This document shows, one piece after another, positions 54,741 through 64,000 of a stretch of DNA of 64,000 nt. The DNA lies in NCBI RefSeq assembly GCF_023065955.2, contig NW_026622808.1, positions 44,280,475 to 44,344,474 of the forward strand, read 5' to 3'. This DNA is from Ursus arctos (Eukaryota > Chordata > Mammalia > Carnivora > Ursidae). How positions within the stretch are numbered: the stretch's first letter is position 1; the number at the start of each line of letters is the position of its first letter. Under the pieces are notes generated by a model. The model was not told the origin of the DNA and ran no database searches. It saw nothing but the letters and a program-made list of their open reading frames with translations. The position numbers were made by a program, and so were the translations under genes.

Positions 54741-55889
54741 TGTGGTGCCTGCTATAGCACGATGGAGTGATAACACAGGCAAATCCAACTTGCAGGCTAG
54801 TGTGCAATGCCACCATCACATTTGTTATTTTAAACAATCAGTGGATGTAAGTAAGCCTGCTACAGTCAATGATAGTGGCAAAACCTATGGGGAAAAATGT
54901 ATAGATAACTCTAAGATACTCTACCTGGTCACCAAGAGGAGAAACACATTGATGGAGTGGCCAGGCAGATAGGTGGTGATGTAATATTAATATCCTCAAA
55001 GAAAAGTACTAATTGTTAATCACAGAGTAATAATGAATAAAAAGAATATTCACTGATACAGGGCTATAAACTCAAAAGTCATAATACAGTGTGATACACA
55101 CTGGGTGAGTCAGGAGCAGTTCATAGGTAATTTTAGCATATGCAATTTTTGTCTAAATGGAATAGGCATTCGATAAACGTTTGCTAATATGTGGAGTTGG
55201 TTTGAATTGAAATAAATCATAAATGCATGACTTTGAAATTGAGAGGATACAAAAACACCAGGAAAAGAAAATTCCTTTCTATCCCTTATACAGTTTTCCA
55301 TAATTTGGTATATAAATAGAAATATATCTTGAAGGCTAAAGATAGCACAAGTAATTGAAGGTGGACTGAAGGGTGACAAGTGACTTGGTTGGAAAGGAAA
55401 ATTCATCTTGTCACTTATTACCTGAAATCCAAACTTATGCAAGACCAGCCAGAAGGCAATTTTCATTTTATTCAGGATAAACTAGAGCTTAAGCTATCAA
55501 AGCTTGTCATCTTGAAAGTCTCAAACAGTCATTGAAATAGTTGGTGCCCTCTTGTTTAGTATATTTGCTGTTATAATTGTCAAGATGCCTTGATTATAAC
55601 AGGATTTGCTATAGAATGACACTTCACGGTAAAGACTAGTTACTGAGTTATAAAGACTACTGTATCTTCTTGTAAGGCAGACAGTCTTGGTGGTCCTCCA
55701 TCATGAAACTCCCACCTGCCCAGGACAGGTTTATGGTGGGACATTAGTTGTGTATTGATTTCCTTCATCCTTTATGTGAATACTTCCCTTAATTGATGTT
55801 TTAGCAATGGCAGATCATCATCAGCAACATCAACCCAGCTCATTCTATCTCACGATGGTTATTTTTCTTTGGCCTTTCATATTCATTTC
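54741..55889. other. unassigned stretch
   Basis: Unique, AT-rich; no gene seen. The 118-codon minus-strand frame (55110-55466) has no recognised content. Confidence 0.4.
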
Positions 55890-56310
55890 CATCTTTCTCC
55901 ACTAGACTTTGCGCCCTGGGAGGCTAGGCTCTGTGCACTGCAACACCCAGGATCCCCTGCCCTTCAGCTTCTAGTTGGGTTCCACTAATTATGGGGCAAT
56001 GGGAGAGGCTGAAAAACAGGAAGACAGTGGTTTGGGGGTCTTTATTTCTGCCCAGACATGATCCAGCTGTTGTTGTTTTTTTAAAAAGCCACAGCTTCTG
56101 TTGAACGTCTCTCTTACAACTATAACAACCCATTCTAACTTCCAAAAACTCCTCCCTCTCCTTGTGTCTTCATGCCTAGATGTGGTAGAGGGACCATACT
56201 AGCCCTTTTCAATTTCCTTTAATTCTACCCACAATTTTGTAATCCCTCATTAAACTCTCTTCAGTACCCTCACTTAAGTGTGTCATCTGTTTCCTAATAA
56301 CTGTGTTTGG
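55890..56310 (+). repeat. ancient dispersed repeat, family uncertain
   Basis: CCCAGGATCCCCTGCCCTTC, GGGGCAATGGGAGAGGCTGA, TTTGTAATCCCTCATTAAAC and GTGTGTCATCTGTTTCCTAA match an old mammalian repeat in order ('aggattccctgcc ... cattaaactctcctcag ... gtgccatctgtttcc'). The class is not certain. Confidence 0.5.
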
Positions 56311-56379
56311 TATGTGCCCCCAGATCAGATGATGTCAATAAAATAACAATGAAACGCCTATCTATACGGTTCCCTTATA

Positions 56380-56635
56380 CTTGCTCCTTGAAACAACCCA
56401 TGATCTTCTCTGACTATAGTTATAGTAGGGGCCTTACCATTGCCTTTCCATCAGGTCATCCTTTCTATGTTCCTTTTAGCACATATCACTATCCAGTAGT
56501 AAATATTATCAATTTATTATTTTTCTCTTTATCATCTTTTTCTTTCACCAGAACGTAACTCTCATGGGGCCAGGTATCATGTTTATTTTGTAAACTGCTC
56601 AACAGTAATTGATACACAGTAGAAATAAAATTTCT
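56380..56635 (+). repeat. L2-like LINE 3' end
   Basis: TTAGCACATATCACTATCCA, TCATGGGGCCAGGTATCATG and ACTGCTCAACAGTAATTGAT fit a decayed sense L2 3' end. Confidence 0.45.
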
Positions 56636-57759
56636 GTCTAGGGGAATTGATAGGTAAAACAGCACCACTCCCAGTTCAGGCCCGGTCAGGAAACCTGGAA
56701 TCCAGCACAAGGTCATTAGTTAATCTGCAGGAATTGTGCAGGTTCCGGTCTCAAACTCAGGTTTGGGTGGAATAGGACAGTAATATTTGGGGTTCTCTGA
56801 ATTCTAGGGTCAGTTAGCCCTGGACTATGCATTGTTAGAGGTCATAAGGAAGAAGGAGAAACCTTCAGGCTGGAATGGCTGCAACTGGCTTTGACACTTG
56901 GAGATAAAGTTCAGGCTAGTGACCTTTAAACTATATTTAGCTTAGAAAAGAGGCTTAACAGTTGTCCTACTTGTAGTAACTGGAAACATCGCTGGCACGT
57001 GAGAATTCAAGATTCAATTATAGCACCTAAGACCAACATGGGAGTCCAGGGAACTTACTACCATGTTCTTCCTCAAGAGAAGGATTAAAAATGATTGATT
57101 ATATGATTTCAGATGATTGTCATAGTTCTAAGATGTTGTGGCACAGTGGTACCTGAGGGTTTTTTACACACAAAGAAATGGCATCCATACACCTGCCTGA
57201 TATGGGATACCTTCTCCGCTGTGACAATTGGAGAATTTTCTTTCTACCAAACAAATAAGCAAAGGCCAACAGGAAGGTGACAGTCCGGAAGAAGAACACA
57301 GAAGCAGAGTAAAGAAAGGGCTCAGAGAGAGCCCGAAAACTGCAAAGGCATGCAAATTGAAAGGGAAACCATTACTGGCTAATGGGCAAAAGGCAATTTG
57401 CAGAATGCAGGAGAGGAAAGCAACCTCAATTTTTAATTTAGTTGATCAAGACTTTATTGTACTTCAAGTGAGCTTACCACACAGAGATTCATAATAGCAA
57501 TAGAAAAGCATATTGTGAAGGTCAGAATAAAGTAGTTGAGGACTTGAGTCCACAGAGCTTCTCAGAAACAAGATAATTCAAGTTCCTCCTCTAGTGTTCC
57601 CTTGAGAATCAGCCTCATCAGTGTAAAGGCTTTAGAAATGCTGCCCCTCATGCTTAGGCTTCTTCCTTACAGGATTCTTACAGCTGAACCATGGCTCTCT
57701 TAATAATAATGCTAAGCACTTAGCAGCATCTAACAGGAGGCCCTTTGTCTCTTTTGCAG
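56636..57759. other. unassigned stretch
   Basis: Unique. Contains the possible branch point (TGCTAAGC) and pyrimidine tract upstream of the exon-like block at 57760. Confidence 0.4.
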
Positions 57760-57816
57760 GACCTTCATCACCATTATAGATGAAAGTGTTTACCAAGCCT
57801 TTCAGAGAAATGCCAG
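57760..57816 (+). other. candidate internal exon, unrecognised
   Basis: A 57-base block is framed by CCCTTTGTCTCTTTTGCAG on the left and GCCAG|GTAAAC on the right, both good splice-site matches. A branch-point-like TGCTAAGC lies about 50 bases upstream. One frame is open (start phase 1): TFITIIDESVYQAFQRNA plus a split codon; the other two have stops. The length is a multiple of three. The peptide is not recognised. Chance is a real possibility in 64 kb of sequence. Confidence 0.2.
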
Positions 57817-58854
57817 GTAAACTCTGAATCTAGTGCATTAGCCATACTGAAGCTTAATGGGTCCTTAGGGAAGGGGTGGGGTGCAGAGACGAAACAAAAA
57901 TTATGGATGAAGATAGAAATTGGGACGATGCTCTTAATGAGATTCACTTCCCTAATATGTTATTTAGGAGCCTTACCCCCCCTCTTGGATCACAGATTCT
58001 AGGCATTCGAATTGCTACTTCAAAATATATTTTTGCAAGTATTAGCTACCATTTACAGCTCAAAATCTTCCCATTTTCTCATCTAACTACAATGGGGCTC
58101 ATTGGTTAAATCACGGTAAGGGACAGTAGGTTTCCAAATTGTTAGGAAGAATGGATTCTCTATGTCATTGTGTCTGTTTGAAAATGACTCGCCTATCACT
58201 CTCTTTCTCTTTATTTCACGGAGGGGAGAATAGAATATCTTAAGAATTGCCCATAAATGATGACTTGACATTCTACCCATCACATAACATTGCCTTGCAC
58301 TTTTTCAAGAATGGAGACCACTTAAAAAAAAAAAAAAGGAATGGAGATCACTTAAATTCTTACCATTCCCTTAGGTTTGTTAATCTTAAAAGCTTACCAA
58401 TTTCCTCACTCAGTATGACATTTCATCACTTCTAATTTTAGAAACGTTTCATAAAAAATAATATTTGAAGACTGAGAATTCAGTAAGATGTCCCCCCAAT
58501 CCCCAAACTCCTTCAAATTAAATGGTTTAACTTTTATGCTATCAAGTAACTTGGCTGTGAGTGCAAGGATGGCACTTAATGCATCTTAAGTGTTGCTACT
58601 TAATTAGATTCAATAAGTGGGTTGAATAAATGAAATATAAATCTCTATTTTATACAATCTGAACTGAAACGTCTTCTGATCACACTGTGTTAATACCACC
58701 CAATTCTTCCATTCTTTTTCTCCCTACTAAGGTTGATTTTAAACAGCATGAAGTGAGTTAAAATTTAACTGGTTAATTTAGTTAGAAGAGTTGGCTTAAG
58801 TAGACAAATGCACACAGGAGATTGATATTTATCTGGAAATGTCACCAAACGATC
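57817..58854. other. unassigned stretch
   Basis: Unique, AT-rich; nothing recognised apart from a short poly-A near 58324. Confidence 0.4.
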
Positions 58855-59180
58855 AAATCAAAATCAGTTATGTCCATACAAAAATTGTACAAGAATGTTC
58901 ATAGTAGTTTTTAATAATAACTCCAAACTGGAAACAATGCAGATGGCCATCAGTAGGACATTGAATAAGCAAATTGTGTCTATCCATACAATAGAATACT
59001 ACTCATTAATAAAAAAGAGCTAACTACTGATACATACAACTACTTGAAAAAGTCTTTAAAATGTTTTATTAATAAAAGAAACCATACACAAAGAACACCC
59101 ACTGTATGTTTCCATTTATATGAAGCTCAAAACCAGGCAAAACTAATCCATGGTGATAGGAATGAGAACTAAGATCCCTG
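58855..59180 (+). repeat. old L1 ORF2-end fragment
   Basis: AATGTTCATAGTAGTTTTTA, CCAAACTGGAAACAATGCAG, ATGGCCATCAGTAGGACATT, CCATACAATAGAATACTACT and CCATTTATATGAAGCTCAAA follow old sense L1 ORF2 and 3' sequence. Confidence 0.8.
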
Positions 59181-60479
59181 CATGGAGTGATGCTACCCCC
59201 TGACAGGAGAATATGAGAGCTGCCTGCTTCCACCAGGCCAGCTGATGGATGGAAAATCGGCTTCCTGCTTAGCCCCGCTGACACTGCTTGGGCCTGGTGA
59301 ATCAGAGTGCTGATTCCTTGCTTATATGGGAGATCAGCTCCAGGTTTGACTTTGCTTTAAACCCTGAAAGGGGTGAGTCTGGAGAGGGTGATTTGCTCTA
59401 TTGGTGTCTGGTTAGTGTAGGGTGGTCAATACCAAAAGGCTTTCTATTGCTAGTCTGCTCTTTTCCTGGTCCTTTGGTTAGGAGAACAGGCTTTTATTGG
59501 AGTTTTTTGTCTGTACTAGTTGGTGGTTTAGAGCTGAAGACTTCTGGGGCACCCTGTGTGAATATAGGGAAGGCAATAAGGGAGTCCAGGGAACTCAATC
59601 ATGTGTCATTTCTCAAGTTCAAAGGCCCTCGGGCAGTCTACCCTCTTCTTTCTACTTTTCAGAGTCTTCCTGTACCGTGTATTATGTTAAGTTCAGAGAT
59701 TTTTAGTTGCAAGAGGCGGGACCCGGATGGAGTGGGGCTACTCTTTGAAGTGTTTGAGTTAGAGGTCCTATAAAACTGTAAATTGCCACAATTATCATTA
59801 TGGTTTTGCTGTTAACACAGTGAAAGCACCAGTCTGCGTTTTCCAAAGAAGAGTCTTTGTAATTTTTTTCTTTTCTTCTGTGGGAAGTTGCATTTTCAAT
59901 GGGTTCCTCACAAATTTCCAAGAGGTTTCTAGTTTCAACATTAGTAATGTACTTTTACCCATTGTGTCTGGGGCAACCCATAAGAGGAAGTACATTCTGC
60001 CTCATTTTAACAAGTGTAATGAGAAGAATAATAAAACTTCTCCAGCGAAACACCGAACAGGAGCTCTTGAGAGAATGATGTACCCTCACCCCATGTTGGA
60101 AGAGCTGTACACTCAAGGTTAAAAGGAAAACACTAATCAATGCATTAAATGGATTTGTTTTAGATTGCATATTTTCTCATTTTGTTATATTTTATTTCAA
60201 AAAGGCTGTGGTAAAATTATAAAAAATCCACACCTATTATTGATCTGAACCTACAAGCTTTCTATTAGACACGAGAGATTCAATAAAAAAAATTTTTTTG
60301 AACTATTTAAGGGGTGCTTACATGCTCCAGTGACTGCCCCTCCAATGGCTTTGATACCTTTGATAAATGTCGCTGAAGAGGGGACCCACACCACTCATGG
60401 GCTCCGTGTTGATTCCCACCTCATCAGCCCACCATGATGATCTGACCAGGAAACCACCAAGACTAATTCTGTGATGGTA
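59181..60479. other. unassigned; holds a 161-codon open frame of unknown nature
   Basis: The frame at 59288-59773 has no recognised domain, signal peptide or motif. The nucleotide text (AGGGAAGGCAATAAGGGAGT, CTTCTTTCTACTTTTCAGAG) feels like an old dispersed repeat, perhaps an old L1 5' region, but this is memory only. No start context or splice sites argue for a gene. Confidence 0.35.
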
Positions 60480-60692
60480 CATCAGTGGCTGGCAAACAAC
60501 AGTCCATGGGGTAATTGTGGCTCCCAAGCTGTTTCTGTAAATAAGGTTTTCTTGACACATAGCCACATTCATTCTTTTATGTACTATCTAAGGCTGCTTT
60601 AAGGCTACAACAGCAGACTTAGAGAAACACCAGAGAGTGTGTATGGCCCACAAAGCCAAAAATGTTTGCTATCTGCCCACTCCCTTTACAAA
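60480..60692 (+). repeat. hAT-like DNA transposon remnant (copy 2)
   Basis: GTGGCTGGCAAACAACAGTC, GTAAATAAGGTTTTCTTGAC, AAGGCTACAACAGCAGACTT and AAAATGTTTGCTATCTGCCC repeat the word order of 11449-11672. Confidence 0.6.
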
Positions 60693-60834
60693 TACGGCTT
60701 TCTACTCTACATCCCACTTACCTTGCCCACTGCTTCCTTAGCTGCTTCCTCCTCACCTCCTGATTTATAAGCCCTAGAGTCTTCCAGGGAGTAGTTCCTA
60801 GGCATCCCTTCATCTCTTCATTGACTTTTTAGGT

Positions 60835-61010
60835 CAATGGGTCTCAACCCCAAGAATCATTCGGAAAGCTTTTTAAAAATATTGATGACTCGCTGCCACC
60901 CCAGAGGTTTTTATTTAATTAGTCTGGGTTAGGGCTCAGTCTTCAGTATTTTCGGAAAACTCCCCAGGTGATCACAGCTATATAGCGAGGGGGTGGAAAC
61001 AGCTACTCTA
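60835..61010 (+). repeat. MER5-like hAT remnant
   Basis: GGGTCTCAACCCCAAGAATC, AGCTTTTTAAAAATATTGAT, TTAATTAGTCTGGGTTAGGG and ACTCCCCAGGTGATCACAGC are MER5 blocks in order, including parts of both inverted ends. Confidence 0.8.
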
Positions 61011-61274
61011 GGTGATGTCAACTAGCCTCAAGGCTTTATATTAACTATATATCAACAACTTATATATTCAATCCCCAAATCTTCCCTGAATTCCATATTC
61101 ACACGTCCAACTGTTGCCTTGACATTTCCATTGGGATTTCTAACAGGCATCTCAAACAGAACACATATAAATCAGAACTCATGATTTCCTTTCCTTCTCC
61201 TCTCAGTAAACGATATTCCATTCTTTCAGTTGCTCAGGACAAAAATCTTAGTCATTTTTTACTCCCCCCCCCCT

Positions 61275-61469
61275 TTTTCTTTTAAAGATTTTATTTATTT
61301 ATTTGACAGAGAGAGAGACAGCCAGCAAGAGGGAACACAGGCAGGGGGAGTGGGAGAGGAAGAAGCAGGCTCCCAGCAGAGGAGCCTGATGTGGGGCTCA
61401 ATCCCAGATCGCCGGGATCACGCCCTGAGCTGAAGGCAGACGCTTAACGACTGAGCCACCCAGGCGCCT
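61275..61469 (-). mobile_element. Can-SINE, antisense
   Basis: TTTTCTTTTAAAGATTTTAT, TTGACAGAGAGAGAGACAGC, GGGATCACGCCCTGAGCTGA, GAGCCACCCAGGCGCCT. C-rich flanks blur the target duplication. Confidence 0.95.
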
Positions 61470-61639
61470 CATCCTCCCCCCTTTTTAATGTTCCATCTCA
61501 AATCCACTAGCAAATCCCACCGTACCTTCAAATTATATGAGTCCACCCACTTACCATCCCTCCTGCTGTCATGTGGCCCAAGCTATGATCATCTGTCATA
61601 GGTTTCCTATCGCCATGGTCTCCTGGTTTCTGCTATTTG

Positions 61640-62360
61640 CCCCTCTGTAGTTTTTGTTAAAATAGAAGCCAGAATGACTGTGATAGACAATGAGTCAGAT
61701 CAAATCACTCCTCTGTTCAAAGACTAAGAATGGCTTTCCATCTTTCTCAAAGTAAAAACCAAAGTTACTACATTGGCCTCAAAGACGGATGATTTAGCCT
61801 CCTGATATGTCTCCCTCTACCTTTGCCTCCCACCTTGTTTCTCCTCACTCAATGCAGTTGAGCCATACCAGACTCTTGTACATTCCTTAAACATACCCTC
61901 CCCCTAAGCATATTTGCACCGGGAATGCCTGCCTCTACCCTCAGATGTCCTAATCGCTCCCTCTTGAATATTACCTTATCAGGGATGCTTGCTCTGACCG
62001 CAAAATCTCAAATAGCTTTTTCCTCAATATTTTCTTTCCCCTTATTTTATTTTTTTCGTCAAAGCACTTATATGTGATATACTGGTTTGTTTAGGCTTTG
62101 TCTTCCCCTTACTAGAATGTATGTTACAATTAGAGCACAGCTGCTGTGATGTGTAACACCAGGGGGTGCACATCATTGTCTATGTGAATGTGTCTTTGAG
62201 AATTGTGCAGTACACAGCTTGAGCAGCTGCATGTAGTAACCCTACTTCAAGCAGGGTTTAGTTCACTTGCTTGGTTTAGTTCACTGCTGTACTTCTAGGG
62301 CCTTAAATGCTGCCTGATGCAAAACAGGCTCACAATTATGTTTGGTAGATGAATTGTTGA
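61640..62360 (+). repeat. L2 LINE, sense, long copy
   Basis: CAGATCAAATCACTCCTCTG, AAGAATGGCTTTCCATCTTT, AAACCAAAGTTACTACATTG, TTTGCACCGGGAATGCCTGC, CTTACTAGAATGTATGTTAC and the end TTTGGTAGATGAATTGTTGA run through L2. About 130 bases at 62135-62270 do not fit and may be an insertion. Confidence 0.8.
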
Positions 62361-62457
62361 ACATATACCACATATAATTTTGCCTGGATTGATATTCATG
62401 AAAAAGATTCTTTGAGGTACTTTTCTATACCGTTTACAATATGTTCTCCTTCATCTT

Positions 62458-62585
62458 GACATTTTATATAATGTTGTGTATTTTATATAATACATAATTA
62501 TATATAATTTATATAATATATAATTTATATATAGCATATAATTAATAATTTAAACAATACATTTACATAATTTTATATGAAGTCT
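62458..62585. repeat. AT-rich low-complexity tract
   Basis: Over 100 bases of TTATATAATA-type words, nearly free of G and C. Confidence 0.85.
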
Positions 62586-62759
62586 TTTTCTTCATATTTT
62601 TTAATGTCCTATCAATGCTTATTTTCCTTTTGCTTGTTTTCGTGAACAAGATGAAGTCTTCGTGAGTTATCTGACTACCAGCCCCTATTGTTCTTTATCC
62701 GTGAACTCCACTTAAAAAAAAAATCACATTTTTTAATCTGTCATCATAAAAAATACTTA

Positions 62760-62865
62760 TTTATTTATTGGACTGTGAGCTCCAGGGATGTAAAGATTTT
62801 ATTTTTTTTCACATCTGGCCCCAAAATAGGTGCTCAATAAATATTGGTTAAAAGGAAGGAAGGAG
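62760..62865 (+). repeat. L2 LINE 3' end
   Basis: GGACTGTGAGCTCCAGGGAT, CACATCTGGCCCCAAAATAG and GTGCTCAATAAATATTGG are the terminal L2 blocks. A GGAA/GGAG purine tract follows. Confidence 0.75.
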
Positions 62866-63110
62866 GGAAAGAAGGGAGGCAGGAAGACAGAGAAACTCAG
62901 AGGAATTAGAAAAGTTGGTATTAAAGGAGCTGGAGCCTCGTCTCTCAGTCAGTGTATCTGATTCATACACAGGCAGCCAGAATAGAGTGTTCTCAGCTAT
63001 ATGGCTTGATGGTCTTTATCAATCAAATTCCAAAGACTGTTTCCAAATATTCCTTTTTGGACTGAATAAAAAACTAGATAAAATATGTGCCCATTAAAAT
63101 CATAAACATT

Positions 63111-63292
63111 GTGGCTCAGTTGGTTAAGAGTCTGCCTTCAGCTCAGGTCATGATCCCAGGGACCAGGAATTGAGTCCTGCATTGGGCTCCTTGCTCAGCA
63201 GGGAGCCTGCTTCCACCTGTCACTCTGTGTGCTTGTGTGCTTTCTCTCTCTGTCAAATAAACAAATAAATAAATAAAATCTTTAAAAAAAAT
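63111..63292 (+). mobile_element. Can-SINE, sense, 5'-truncated
   Basis: It starts inside the head at GTGGCTCAGTTGGTTAAGAG, then CATGATCCCAGGGACCAGG and an AAAT tail. AAAATCATAAACATT at 63096-63110 and 63293-63307 is a perfect target duplication, so the truncation happened at insertion. Confidence 0.96.
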
Positions 63293-63312
63293 AAAATCAT
63301 AAACATTTTCAG

Positions 63313-63855
63313 TTGAATGGACAAAGAAGAAATGGTATATATATATATATACACAATGGAATATTATTCACCCATAAGAAAGAAGAAGATTTCACCTTTT
63401 GTGACAATATGCATGGATCTTGAGGGCATGACGCTTAGGGAAGTAAGCCAGACAAAGAATGCATGCTATCACTTGTAAGTGGAATCTGGAAAGAATAAAA
63501 AAGGGGTCAAACTATAGAACAGAGTGTAGAAAAGGTGAGGGCTGGGGCTGGAGATAGGGAGAAGTTGGTCAAAGGCACAAGCTTTCAGCTATAAGATGAA
63601 CAGGATCTGAGGACCTGATGTAAAACATGGTGACTCATTGGTAACCCTGTATTATATAAATCAACTGTGAGAGTAGAACTTGAATATTCTCATGAAATAA
63701 TATAAATAAATAAATATGTGAGGCAATGGATATATTAATTAACTAGATGGGGGGAATCTTACACAATAGAATGAATATCAAGTCACCACAATGTGCACTA
63801 TCATACAATTTTATATGTCAACTGTACCTCAATAAAGCTAAATTTTTTCTAAATG
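63313..63855 (+). mobile_element. old L1 3' end
   Basis: CACAATGGAATATTATTCAC, CATGGATCTTGAGGGCATGA, TAAGTGGAATCTGGAAAGAA, GTAACCCTGTATTATATAAA and CTGTACCTCAATAAAGCTAA are the ORF2 end and 3' UTR of an old sense L1. A short (TA)n is at 63338-63352. Confidence 0.88.
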
Positions 63856-64000
63856 AAAAAAGACAAACTAGCTTAAAAATTGAAAATGCAAGTGGTTAAG
63901 AAAATATATTTTGTAGTATACTGACCTTGCCATAAATATCACTATTGCCTCTTAAAAAAAAAAAGATAAATATTTGATGGTTTTAGAAATACAATCAATA
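63856..64000. other. unassigned end of window
   Basis: AT-rich; nothing recognised. Confidence 0.35.

Overview
The window is nuclear DNA from a carnivoran mammal. The strongest sign is sixteen copies of the tRNA-derived Can-SINE, whose head reads GGGGCGCCTGGGTGGC and whose tail is a CT-rich tract followed by (AAAT)n/poly-A. The 3' end of the L1 at 5.5-7.0 kb is also of a carnivoran type. From memory, the sub-type of the youngest SINEs (29.5-29.9 kb) is closest to bears and seals, but this cannot be fixed without a search. No functional protein-coding gene, tRNA, rRNA or CRISPR array was found. The window looks intergenic or deep-intronic.

Layout. 0-5 kb: unique DNA, two SINEs, a probable solo class-I LTR (about 1.7-2.35 kb) and an old L1 3' end. 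5.5-7.0 kb: a 5'-truncated L1 with an 18-base target duplication and an open ORF2 C-terminus. 7-15 kb: unique DNA with old MIR, L2, MER5-like and hAT-like fragments and another LTR (13.3-13.8 kb). 15.1-17.4 kb: an antisense old L1 split by an MLT1-type LTR. 17.5-21.6 kb: mixed old repeats. 21.755-30.357 kb: a degenerate endogenous retrovirus with two LTRs, a gag remnant, an env transmembrane remnant and a polypurine tract. It sits inside an older L2 and was itself invaded by five SINEs and a twin-primed (inverted) L1. 30.4-38 kb: L2, MIR, SINE and L1 fragments and a 62-base (TA)n. 38.37-39.57 kb: a Tigger-like DNA transposon split by a processed ferritin light chain (FTL) pseudogene that keeps its iron-responsive-element loop. 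40-64 kb: SINEs, L2s, MIRs, MER5-like elements, an antisense L1 (48.5-49.4 kb), microsatellites and long unique stretches. One unique stretch holds a 57-base exon-like block (57760-57816).

Nothing here forms an operon or pathway. What can be read is an order of events: L2, MIR and MER5-like elements first, then MLT1 and Tigger-like elements, then the provirus, then the twin-primed L1 and FTL retrocopy, and last the Can-SINEs and the 5.5 kb L1. Repeat calls rest on remembered consensus features, so family names for the oldest fragments are tentative and their borders approximate.
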